Shown: positions 12,330 through 20,172 of the stretch, one piece after another
Numbering within the stretch: the first letter of the stretch is position 1
How the letters are laid out: each line of letters starts with the position of its first letter
Assembly: GCA_009760855.2 (NCBI GenBank)
Contig: WPIO01000003.1
Location: 12,707,501-12,730,000, forward strand
Length of the DNA: 22,500 nucleotides
Source: Cristatella mucedo
Taxonomy: Eukaryota; Bryozoa; Phylactolaemata; Cristatellidae
Direction of reading: 5' to 3'
The notes under the pieces: generated by a model
The model's input: the letters and a program-made list of their open reading frames with translations, nothing else
What the model was told of the DNA's origin: nothing
The model's database searches: none
Position numbers and translations under genes: made by a program

Positions 12330-13232
12330 GCATGGATTAGTGTCTTCTCGCGCGGTCGCTGCCATGTTGTCCTGAAGCCAGCAGTTAGCGAACCACCGAC
12401 TTCGCTGTCGAGGACGGCATTAATGCTCGCTGAGTACTTTCGTCGTTGCTGCCTTTGCTGTCTGGATGAATCGCTCCGCCGCCAGCACGTTGCTCTGAAG
12501 ATTGTACGGGTAGCAATCCGAACCCCTAAACTAGCCAAAAAGTCTTGAAACTCGGTGGCAGTCAACTGTGGGCTATCGCCACTCGCTAGTTCCTCCGGGA
12601 TCCTGAAGTTTGCGAATACTGTATCAAAAATCTGAATGATACATGCTCCGATAAATAGATGCATTTTTAGCTTCTTAGCTACTATCCAGGCCGGTGGACC
12701 AAAGTTTTGGCAAGCATGATAGTTTTGGCAATACCAAAATGACCTTTAGGAAGGCGCTACGAAGCCTGTTGGTGAAATGATCAAGGAGTGACCACCTGTT
12801 AACCTTTGAAGGTCACTACGGGTTGATGAATCGCGCCTAACATCCTTTTAGAGTTTCAAGTGAGCAGGCAGATGTTGACGTCTACCTGGCCACGCTGTTG
12901 CAAGGAATGGAAGCAATTCTTGAAGTGCGGTCTCGGCAGCTGTTGCTCGTCCGCAGGCTTCGTGGTTTATCGTATGCCATACGCAGGGTCTGGTGAAGAG
13001 CTGCTGCCAATCGACTGCTCGTCTAGCCGCTCATGGTCTTCGTGCAGACATTTGAATGAAGCCCTGCTGAGTGTGCCTCTGCCCGTCACGAGCTCTTTCC
13101 CAGGCTTAAGTACGGTGAAGGGATGGCACAATTAGCAAAGTCTCAGATGCTGCAATCGCGGTGAGGCCTCAGCGACAGGCTTACTAAATATGCCAAGGAG
13201 TGGTCTATGGTCACTTTCAACAACGAGGCTTA
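12330..13232 (-). pseudogene. Gypsy-type RNase H end and integrase remnant
   Basis: Successive minus-strand motifs are VESDHRPLLGIFSKP (RNase H, Asp codon at 13210-13212), FTVLKPGKELVTG and LSRASFKCLHEDHERLDEQ (RNase H end and linker). Next come HLPAHLK, then GHFGIAKTIMLAKTLVH (HHCC zinc-finger part, His codon at 12739-12741). The integrase core is represented by IPEELASGDSPQL and FQDFLASLGVR, and by ERFIQTAKAATTKVLSEH with its Glu codon at 12475-12477. In the usual SDNGPQF motif the Asp position is Gly here, and the stretch bearing the first catalytic Asp is deleted between about 12660 and 12700. Stops and frameshifts recur throughout. Assignment rests on these family motifs from memory. Confidence 0.8.
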
Positions 13233-13426
13233 CGCCTACTGACATGCATGACGTGCATGCTGCCACGAACCATATTTCCATGCAGATTCTGTGCATGTCA
13301 CCTCTAACCATGTTATGCTTGTTGTCATTGAACATGCTAGCACTAACCGCTCGATCGTGCTTCCTTTGCAGCAACTGAAAAGTGCCTAGAAAGAGATTGG
13401 GTTCTCTGAGGGCGCTCTAATAAATG

Positions 13427-13458
<32 letters not shown>
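13233..13458 (+). mobile_element. LINE 3' end inserted in the gypsy remnant (copy 4)
   Basis: Only the 3' untranslated region and tail of the dominant LINE are present: GTGCATGTCACCTCTAACC, AAGTGCCTAGAAAGAGATT, GTTCTCTGAGGGCGCT and ATT repeats to 13458. Gypsy RNase H coding sequence lies on both sides. The 5' junction is approximate and no clear target duplication was seen. Confidence 0.85.
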
Positions 13459-13460
<2 letters not shown>

Positions 13461-13463
13461 AAG

Positions 13464-13563
13464 ACATATTGATGTAAATGTTCAAGCCCAAATTGGACAG
13501 TCATCATCTCCATTTCTAGTTGAACATACCGCGGCTGAACTGACGTCTATGTTTGAGAGGCGA
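13464..13563 (-). pseudogene. Gypsy RNase H middle segment between two LINE insertions
   Basis: The minus strand reads RYVQLEMEMMTV and FGLEHLHQYVF, matching the RNase H stretch (pattern RRYxQxExExLAxxFGxxxFHxY) that belongs between the pieces at 13810-14040 and below 13232. Its position and phase place it exactly where an uninterrupted RNase H gene would continue. A stop lies upstream of RYVQ. Confidence 0.75.
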
Positions 13564-13809
13564 TAATAATAAAAATAATACACTTTATAAAGTGACCCCA
13601 GAGAACTCAATCTCTTTCTAAGCGGTTTACATTAGCTGCAAAGGAAACACGATCAAACCCCGAGTGGGATCATGCTTGATAAACAACAAGAATAACATGG
13701 CTAGGGGTGACATGCACAGGGCCAGCATGCATGTGTGGTTAGTGGCAGCATGTAACAGTGTCAGCACGCATAAGCACATAAAGGACAAATCGCAGGGACC
13801 TACTAAATG
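13564..13809 (-). mobile_element. LINE 3' end inserted in the gypsy remnant (copy 5)
   Basis: Inverted tail (AATAATAAAAATAATACACT, then AGAGAACTCAATCTCTTTCT) followed by the 3' untranslated region, up to the last few codons of the LINE frame (ACTAAATG near 13802-13809). It has the same family as copy 4 but opposite orientation. RNase H sequence borders it on both sides. Confidence 0.87.
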
Positions 13810-14065
13810 ATGATACGCTAAAGGTCACTGGCTTTGCAACAATAGTGCCCCAAACGCCATGTCGAGAAGCATCAATCGACAGCGTAATGGGCTACGCTAC
13901 GCCGTATAAGCCAAGCAGAGTATGATTAATCGCGAGGCTTTGAATGTCGCCGAAGGCTTCAGCGTGGTTGGCGTCCTAGTACCGCCGGATCTCGGCCTGC
14001 GTCTAGTGTCGTAAATGCCACCATGTCCTGATCTCACTTTTGACGCCATGGCAAGACAGCACGCG
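13810..14065 (-). pseudogene. Gypsy-type reverse transcriptase end / RNase H start remnant
   Basis: Minus-strand motifs are TQAEIRRY, a stop, DANHAEAFGDIQSLAI, LLGLYGVA, a stop, then PITLSIDASRHGV, whose Asp codon (13871-13873) corresponds to the first RNase H catalytic position. This is the tether between reverse transcriptase and RNase H in Ty3/gypsy pol. The upstream reverse transcriptase is missing; a candidate LTR block begins only about 20 bp beyond. Confidence 0.75.
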
Positions 14066-14083
14066 TCACAGCAGCCTCCACGA

Positions 14084-14160
14084 TGAATAGTTTATTTAAA
14101 AGGAGTCCACTTCAAAGCGAGCGGCACCTGAGCATTGCCTGAGTCGGTTTTGCTAAAGCA
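14084..14160 (-). repeat. Candidate LTR terminus, 5' side of the gypsy remnant
   Basis: It starts on the plus strand with TGAATAGTTTATTTAAAAGG and contains CACTTCAAAGCGAGC, matching the block at 11713. On the minus strand it carries AAATAAACTATTCA, ending in CA. A full LTR extent upstream (higher coordinates) could not be set by eye. Confidence 0.5.
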
Positions 14161-15372
14161 AAGAAGCAGAGGGCTGCTTGCCAGGTCAAGGCCGCGCCTT
14201 GCCGGCTGCACAGCGAGTGCGTGGCTCGCGCGACGAGTGCGGGTGAAAAGCCGGCGCGTAAAAGGTCGCTGCGTCCGTAGCGTGCGTGGATGTAAGTGCC
14301 TTTCAGGCTGAGGGTGACTTAACAGTCGGTGGCAGCGGCCAGATGGTGGGCTGAGGGAGCAATTGTCCCCCCCCCCTTAGACAGGGCAGAGACATAGTTC
14401 ACCCCTATTCCCTACAACCCCTGACCGTCGCTAATGACGAGATTATTTCCTACTTCCAGTCGCCGATCGACTGTCCAGTTCTGATGGGTGTGTGCGGCAT
14501 GTATGTGCTGAGCGGCATTGCAGCGCCCCGTCACCGACGAACACGCCGACGGTCATTTTAGAGGAGCGGTCCTCGCTGCCGCACCTCTTAGAATGTCTGC
14601 AGCGGTACGACCTCGACCGCCCTCCGCCGAGGATGCTGGACTGCACCGACGCGTCTAAGCTGCCTCGCGGTCTGCGAAATCTTCCAGGCGCGCCGCCGCC
14701 GCCGCAAGGGGCGGCGGCGCGCCCGGAACGCAGCCGAGCGCCTTCAGAAGTGCAGTCGAAAGTCTCCAGCGGCCTTAAAGCTGCGAAGCGAGCGTATCGC
14801 GCCGCCAGCACGCCTCCCGTTCACTCGCGCCCGCCGGCGCGTCGGCAGTACGCGCCTTCGTGCGCCTCTGGTAAACCGTTCGTGGCAAATGCCTGGAACG
14901 CGAGTCACGGCGCTATTTGCGATCGCGCGCGCTACCGCAGTTGGCAGCTTGCACAATTTCGGAACTACGCGCGGCGGCGGCGGTATTCCTAGCAAGTTTT
15001 GCGGCCACTGCCGCGAATAGCAAATTAAGCGCGAGCGTCGTCATGCCTACCGTCCCTTCCTCTGCCGCCACCATCGCCCGTACCGTCCGCCGCGGTCCGC
15101 CAAGCCGAAACGCGCCTCGCCGCCCGAGTTGACCGGCGAACCCAGCTCACGCTTGCGAAGCGTGGGGGTGCTTCGGCTTATTCCGTGGCTCCCGCGTCCT
15201 GGCGTCAGCGTACTGGCGCGCCGCTATCGAGCAGCTGCGCTCCGCCAGAGGGCGTGAAAGCGGTCGAAGACGCGCTCGGCGGCTCTCTCGATTGCGTCGG
15301 GGGCTAGTCCACGAATCGCCAAGACACTGTCTACCTGGTTGTGTCTAACAGTTTCTCTTTTTACCGTTCTCC
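14161..15372. other. CG-rich block with no recognised gene
   Basis: It includes a run of ten C at 14367-14376. Very CG-rich from about 14430 to 15300. Frames at 14492-14992 (plus, 166 codons), 14443-14811 and 14744-14995 (minus) overlap and are dominated by Arg, Ala and Pro, as expected of chance frames in such DNA. It could be a CpG island with an unseen first exon; nothing in the sequence confirms this. Confidence 0.45.
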
Positions 15373-15373
15373 C

Positions 15374-15447
<74 letters not shown>
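15373..15447. repeat. (CT)n microsatellite
   Basis: A near-pure CT run, followed after about 33 bp by a SINE 3' half. Confidence 0.96.
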
Positions 15448-15450
<3 letters not shown>

Positions 15451-15480
15451 CTATCGCCGTATCTACTTTGTCCCGTTAGG

Positions 15481-15593
15481 CTGAGGTCGTGGGCTCGAGC
15501 CCTGAGGCATATGTGAAGTGCCTGGATAGAGATTTAGTTCTCTTGGGGCGCTATACAAATGAATTATTATATTTATTTATTATTATCTATCTA
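15481..15593 (+). mobile_element. SINE 3' portion
   Basis: Begins at CTGAGGTCGTGGGCTCGAGC, which matches the best SINE copy from its B-box side, with B box GGCTCGAGCCC at 15492-15502. It continues through GTTCTCTTGGGGCGCTATAC to an ATT/TTTA-rich end. The A-box half is absent. Confidence 0.88.
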
Positions 15594-16034
15594 CTAGGAT
15601 ATGCGAAAACAACTTTGTCTCCTCCGCTGCAAAGTTAGTTGCCTATTTGCTAATGTCCGAGGGGTACAGAAAAATGGTCGTTATACCCTACAACTTTGCT
15701 TCTATGACCAGGGCAGCGGTAAGCTTGACAGTAACCCATTTCTGACGAGCAAACTGGCAAATCAAATTCGCGGCGTCTCGTAGTACACATTTAGTGAGAA
15801 AGAATGGCAAATAAATCAAAATTAACTTGAATTTACGCTGAAGTCGCAAAAAATGACCACTCGAGTGAGTTGACGAATAAGTAGCCGTTCTAGATTGGCC
15901 ACTGTACTGCAAATCGCTGTCTTGCAGTAGCCCCCCAAGCACAGTGTCCAATTCTGATGACGGTGCTTGCGGGGGGCGGGGACGGCGGCGAGGGGGGGCG
16001 CCGGCGGTTACGCTTGCTCATCTGATTAGGGCCC
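15594..16034. other. Unassigned sequence
   Basis: Frames at 15601-15783 (plus, 60 codons) and 15688-15951 (minus, 87 codons) overlap. No family is recognised with confidence. A short G-rich tract lies at about 15970-16000. Confidence 0.4.
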
Positions 16035-16453
16035 CCTTGTTCTTCTTGCTTCTTTCATGATGAGATTAAAAGACTTTGAGGGGCCGTTCTGCCTGCTCTT
16101 TCGGCATGGCTATTCATGGCAGTCTGAATCGGCTGCCCATAATTTTCATCCTTGTGATTTCCCAGAAGGCCGTGCGTTAAACACGCTGCACTGGAGCCGC
16201 TCGAAGCCGCCGCTCTCTCCGAAGAGCACCGTACAGTTGTTCAGTGTCTTGGCGAACTCGTCGTCACACGCTCGATCTCTTTTACCAGCGGTCCGATGGA
16301 GATACCCACTTTAAACTTTGCCCCCGACAGCTGCGGCAAGACATTGTGTGCGTATTTGAAAGCTGCTGAGTCATGGTGTAGGGCAAAAAATGTGAAAGAA
16401 TCGCTTAATAAGGAGAACGTAATTCCTTTGTATAGCTGCCTGAAATAAAGCAA
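16035..16453 (-). pseudogene. Degenerate fragment of the same repeat-associated protein family (C-proximal part)
   Basis: The minus strand is open from 16453 to 16241 and contains DSAAFKYAHNVLPQLSGAK (codons around 16325-16372) and VGISIGPLVKEI. After frame changes it continues with LLGNHKDENYGQPIQTAMNS (around 16110-16163). These correspond, in order, to a later part of the family seen at 8487-8880 (pattern FxYxxxxFPxLSxAKxKxGIFxGPQI, then FLGNHKxxNY). A frameshift after KEI and another before LLGN make it non-coding. It lies on the opposite strand and 7 kb away from the other fragment, so the two are separate insertions. The function of the family is unknown to me. Confidence 0.65.
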
Positions 16454-17376
16454 TCTCTACTCGGGTGCTTCGTATATTCGGCAGGGCCCGAGCCCACGAT
16501 CGCGATCATCAAAAGTCATAGGCACCTTAGCCCTGAGTCTAGCCCTCGCTAACTCGATGTAAAGTGGTGGCAAAAGCACCTCGCGAGTGTCTACCATCGC
16601 CCCTCCCCCGTTAGATGTGTTTCCCTACAGAGCACTTGGTCCGCTATAGCGAGTCCCGTTTGTGATAGCGCGACTCGATGATCCGGCTGGCTTCTGCGAG
16701 ACATCGCCAGCGGCGCGCTGGCGAGGTGGCGGAGAGCGTCGTCTTGCACCCAGCCAGCGTTCGTGGCCTTACGCGTCCGTCTCGAGCGCACTCTACGGCC
16801 GCCGTCGCCGATTTCACCTCGCGAGGCGCGAGAGCGGTGCTACCTCGCGGACTCGGCGTCCATTTGGCGGCGGTTACTAGCCATTGTTATCGTTGGCGGC
16901 GAGGCTACCGTGTTGTGCGCTCCACCGCAGAGGCAGATGGGATTACCATCGAAGACGGCCGAAGCGGGTGCGCGCGCGCGAGAAGCGGACGCGATCGGCT
17001 CCCTGAGCGGAGTGAGAGCATCTCCACACCTTTCAGCCAGTCAGATAAACGGCGAAGTCTTAGACCTAGGCAATTGTGACAGTTCTATCTGTGGCGGTAT
17101 TGAGCGCAGCAACTCCCAGTGGAGCCAAGCCTATTCAAAAATGCACTGTAGATGTACTGTGCGCGAAAATGGTGCCGGCTGACAATTTTTCGTGATCGAA
17201 GCTGCTCGGCGGCGTGGTTTATGCCGCACGACTGGTTGCAGGGCATCCGCATCCGGTGAGCTCGAAATCTGTGCTGCTTTTTTCGCTAGTGGAACTATTG
17301 AACTAGGTCTAAGCTGACCCGACCGCAAAAGAATGGTTTGATGCAGTCTAGTGCTGGCTTGATGCAGTCTAGCCCG

Positions 17377-17379
<3 letters not shown>
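16454..17379. other. CG-rich unassigned sequence
   Basis: Strongly CG-rich at about 16600-17030. Overlapping plus-strand frames at 16678-17079 and 16763-17182 (133 and 139 codons) run through the same bases in different phases and have no recognised domain. A 12-bp direct repeat GATGCAGTCTAG occurs at 17340-17351 and 17361-17372, just before the CA tract. Confidence 0.4.
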
Positions 17380-17475
<96 letters not shown>

Positions 17476-17645
17476 CACACACGCACCACACACACACACA
17501 CACACGCACACGAACACGAGCACACACACACGCATGCACCACACACACGCACACGCACGCACGCAGACACTTAAGACACACACACACACACACGCACGCA
17601 CGCACGCACACACATAACACACACACACACACGCACACACACACA
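17380..17645. repeat. (CA)n microsatellite with decayed right half
   Basis: Pure CA to about 17472, then interrupted CACG/CACA units to 17645. Alternating purine-pyrimidine sequence of this kind can adopt left-handed Z-DNA. The His-Thr and Cys-Val frames are artefacts. Confidence 0.97.
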
Positions 17646-17808
17646 AAAGCTCTCTCGAGTATTTCATAGAGTGCAGCACGCCATGCGCCACTAGCCACCA
17701 CTCGTCGGGCATGGCACTGCGACATACTGACGACCTAGCCTCCCGGCTCGGCATCTCTGCACGCATATGATAGGAATTTGCACACTCCGAACATACTTGC
17801 AGGACAGA

Positions 17809-17929
17809 TTGGTTTAGCCGCCCGGCCGTTAAATTGCTCGCCCTAACCGAGGTCACAATAAATGCATTTCACGGTCGACGTCGCAGGTTCGAGCTCCGTG
17901 GCATATGTGAAGCACCTGAATAGAGGAGT
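17809..17929 (+). mobile_element. SINE, 5' part, split by a LINE
   Basis: The A-box region TTGGTTTAGCCG starts at 17809 and the B box GGTTCGAGCTC is at 17886-17896. Then comes GTGAAGCACCTGAATAGAG, where the sequence breaks off. The missing 3' end continues at 19022. About 18 bp of extra sequence (near 17854-17872) separates the boxes compared with the best copy. Confidence 0.85.
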
Positions 17930-19021
17930 CTACGTTGTACCTTTGCTTTGATCGCTCACAGCCTTCGAGCACCTCGAATTCTCTCAACTCACTTGCTGCA
18001 TGTATCCATGACATCCGCACATGGATGGCAGCAAATTTTCTAAAACTAAACGATGATAAAACTAACTTACTAGTTATGGGCAAACCCAATGTGATTCGGA
18101 AATTGGAAAGGCTGACGCTCAAAATTGGCTCTGCAAGCATATCTCCTGTTGAATCAGCTCGAAATCTAGGTGTCATGTTCCAAAGTGACCTCTCGTTAGA
18201 CGACCACATCAGCTCCACATTCAAGTCGGCCTACTTTCAGCTACATAACATTGCCAAAATTCGGGCTTGTTTAGATAAGGATACCACGTCTAAGTTGGTC
18301 CATGCATTTTTGACATCCCGTCTTGACTTCTGTAACTCACTGCTTGCTGACCTACCGGCATGTGCAATCAGGCGATCGCAGCTGGTGCAAAACTCCGCAG
18401 CTAGGCTTGTCTGTCGTGAGCGTCGCAGTTGCCACATCACACCCCTTCTCGCCGACATGCACCAGCTCCCAGTCAAGCAACGCATCGACTTCAAGGTTTT
18501 GTCGCTCACTTTTAGGTCACTTCATTCTATGGCTCCAGCCCATCTCTCAGATATACTCCCCCATCAGGCCAAGCATCGCACCACCCGCTTTTCGGAATCC
18601 AACAGTTTACCAATACCTCGTACAAACCTCAAATCTATTAGAGACCGTGCATTTAGTTTGTATGCTCCCAAAGCTTGGAACTCCCTCCCGACTTGCGTCA
18701 GAACATCCCTTGACTTGACCACGTTTAAAAAGACTTTAAAAACACACCTATTTAGGATAGCATTTAGTGGGTCCCTGTGATTCATCCTTCATGTGCTTAT
18801 GCGTGCTGACACTGTGCATGCTGCCACTAACCACGCTTGCATGCTGACCCTGTGCACGTCACCCCTAACCATTTTATTCATGTTGTTTATCAAGCATGAT
18901 ATTACTCACCATTCAATCGCGTTTCCCTTTGCAGCAAATGTAAAGCACCTAGAAATAGATTGAGTTCTCTGAGGGCGCTTTATCAAGTGCATTAATATCG
19001 TTATTATACTACTGGAAATTA
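17930..19021 (+). mobile_element. CR1/L2-type LINE, longest copy (copy 6)
   Basis: A 5'-truncated insertion with a target duplication on both sides, an open coding part to 18780, a complete 3' untranslated region and the tail GTAAAGCACCTAGAAATAG / GTTCTCTGAGGGCGCTTTAT. It has a short imperfect ATT end (about 18990-19010). The last bases before the duplication (about 19007-19021) are not typical tail and may be added at integration. It is the least damaged copy in the window. Confidence 0.93.
17935..18780 (+). CDS. LINE reverse transcriptase, C-terminal fragment (partial, 281 codons)
   Basis: This is the only long intact frame of real protein origin. It begins just after the place where the catalytic YADD motif would be, reading LYLCFDRSQPSS, so palm subdomains up to and including YADD are lost. 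It keeps WMAANFLKLNDDKTNLLVMG (about residues 31-50), which is the reverse transcriptase motif following YADD, then LGVMFQSDLSLDDHISS and KIRACLDKDTTSKLVHAF. Further on are RLDFCNSLLADLP, QRIDFKVLSLTFRSLHSM, YAPKAWNSLPT and the end HLFRIAFSGSL before TGA at 18778-18780. There is no start codon of its own (position 17935 is TTG) and no promoter. It cannot be an active enzyme. The intact frame suggests a recent insertion. Confidence 0.85.
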   Translation: MYLCFDRSQPSSTSNSLNSLAACIHDIRTWMAANFLKLNDDKTNLLVMGKPNVIRKLERLTLKIGSASISPVESARNLGVMFQSDLSLDDHISSTFKSAYFQLHNIAKIRACLDKDTTSKLVHAFLTSRLDFCNSLLADLPACAIRRSQLVQNSAARLVCRERRSCHITPLLADMHQLPVKQRIDFKVLSLTFRSLHSMAPAHLSDILPHQAKHRTTRFSESNSLPIPRTNLKSIRDRAFSLYAPKAWNSLPTCVRTSLDLTTFKKTLKTHLFRIAFSGSL

Positions 19022-19062
19022 AGAGGAGTTAAGTTCTCCTAAGGCGCTATGCAAATTAATGA
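19022..19062 (+). mobile_element. SINE, 3' tail, remainder of the split copy
   Basis: GTTAAGTTCTCCTAAGGCGC and TATGCAAATTAATGA follow the second target duplication and supply the tail missing from the SINE at 17809-17929. Confidence 0.85.
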
Positions 19063-19325
19063 CACCGTCGCACGTCATCTCGCATCGGGCGTGGTCTGAC
19101 GAGGGAGCGCTGGCGACGCGGTAAACACACGCCGCTCATTCAGCCGGCTAATAATGCTCGGCCTCTCGCCTCGTCCGCTGCTTATCGCTCGCGGCTGCGG
19201 CGTATCCACGCTACGTGCAACCGATCTTGATTGCTTGCACACAGGTGCTACACTCACTGACGCATGGCGGCATGCGCATTCACGCGACCTCTTTGACCCC
19301 GCCTTTGCCTGCGGCGGCGGCGGCT

Positions 19326-19359
<34 letters not shown>

Positions 19360-20061
19360 CACATAGTCCAGCTGGGCGGATCGGGCGCGGTAACCGCGGC
19401 GGCCGCCGCGGCGACGCTCGCCGTCGACGCGCGGATGCCCCGGCGCTCCCGGATGTCGACGGCTTAGGCGCGTAATCTTTGTAATCGAGCCACTCGGGCT
19501 GTCTTTGGCGGCGCGCGCGCACTCCGCCACCGCGAGGAAAATCGCCAGCATCGCGAGCGGACAGTGGGCAGCTGCTGGGCGAGCTGATGGTCGGCGCTAC
19601 CCCTCTCAGCCGGACGCTCGCGAGCGCGCCAGTCGCTTACGGGTGGCGAGCAGGAGCGGACGCGCTGTCGCAGCGTGACGGAGCCAGCTTAGGTAAAGAG
19701 AGGCGCGACACTGTTCAGCCGCGATTGCAACTTAATTCTCGGCGGGGTTTCTTCTTTTGGTCTTCTTCTTCTTTACTCAGGAGGGGTCAGAGAGACGCTC
19801 TGCCAGGGAAGGTGTAAAGGCCGATTCGAAATTATTTGAGCAAACAACAAACTGAGATGACATCTATTCCACGCAAGGACCTCTTTGCACCAGAGAGATT
19901 GGAGCAGCGACACAGGAGCGCCGCAGAATCGCAAGGTTCGTGACTGTGCCGCTCGTGGACGCGACGCGCGTCAGTCTTCCTTTTCGCGCTTACGCGACGC
20001 GCGCTGATAAGGCGTCGCTAGCCAATCGATCTTCCTTTCCAGCAAACGTAAGTTCACCTAG
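19063..20061. other. CG-rich unassigned sequence with a GGC run
   Basis: CG-rich to about 19800. A GGC triplet run at 19311-19357 gives polyglycine, polyalanine or polyproline in different frames. A minus-strand frame (19522-19280) has RARRQRQPEWLDYKDYAPKP, faintly like the basic, tryptophan-containing ends of retroelement pol proteins, but too short to assign. No other gene is recognised. Confidence 0.4.
19311..19357. repeat. (GGC)n triplet run
   Basis: About 15 GGC triplets with one TGC interruption near 19325. Confidence 0.9.
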
Positions 20062-20172
20062 GTAATGATAATGATAATAATAATAATAATAATAATAGTA
20101 ATAATGCATTTGATATAGGGCCCTCAGAGAACTCAATCTCTTTTTAGGCACTTAACATTTGCTGCAGAGGAC
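20062..20172 (-). mobile_element. LINE 3' tail fragment (copy 7)
   Basis: Inverted ATT-type tail (AAT repeats at about 20062-20107), then AGAGAACTCAATCTCTTTTT and TTTGCTGCAGAGGA, the end of the LINE 3' untranslated region. Similarity stops near 20172, so only about 65 bp beyond the tail is kept. Confidence 0.85.

Larger units (their letters stand above)
11713..14170 (-). mobile_element. Decayed Ty3/gypsy-type LTR retrotransposon, interrupted by two LINEs
   Basis: Read on the minus strand from high to low coordinates, this shows the end of reverse transcriptase, RNase H and integrase, all broken. The pieces are about 14040-13810, 13563-13464 and 13232-12330. They are separated by a minus-strand LINE end (13564-13809) and a plus-strand LINE end (13233-13458). 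Similar blocks at 11713-11785 and 14084-14160 look like the ends of two LTRs. Each holds AATAAA on the minus strand just before a terminal CA. Gag, protease and most of reverse transcriptase are missing. The remnant is old and non-functional. Outer limits are uncertain on the right. Confidence 0.75.
17922..19029. repeat. Target-site duplication pair AGAGGAGT
   Basis: AGAGGAGT at 17922-17929 and at 19022-19029 flanks LINE copy 6. Joining across it restores the order of the SINE tail, so the duplication is the footprint of the insertion. Confidence 0.85.

Noticed and set aside
13564-13809. Target-site duplication for LINE copy 5
   Set aside because: Only a GATA-length match is seen at the two ends, too short to separate from chance.
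14320-14335. GGTGGCAGCGG as a plus-strand primer binding site following an LTR
   Set aside because: It would require the opposite orientation to the pol remnants between the LTR-like blocks, and no plus-strand pol follows.
14492-14992. 166-codon plus frame as a host gene
   Set aside because: It lies in very CG-rich DNA with competing minus frames, its composition is Arg/Ala/Pro, and there is no domain or splice evidence.
17340-17372. 12-bp direct repeat GATGCAGTCTAG as a target duplication
   Set aside because: The 9 bp between the copies is too short for an insertion; it is a small local duplication.
17131-17856. 241-codon minus frame rich in Cys-Val
   Set aside because: It runs through the CA/TG tract, and its non-repetitive ends show no recognised protein.
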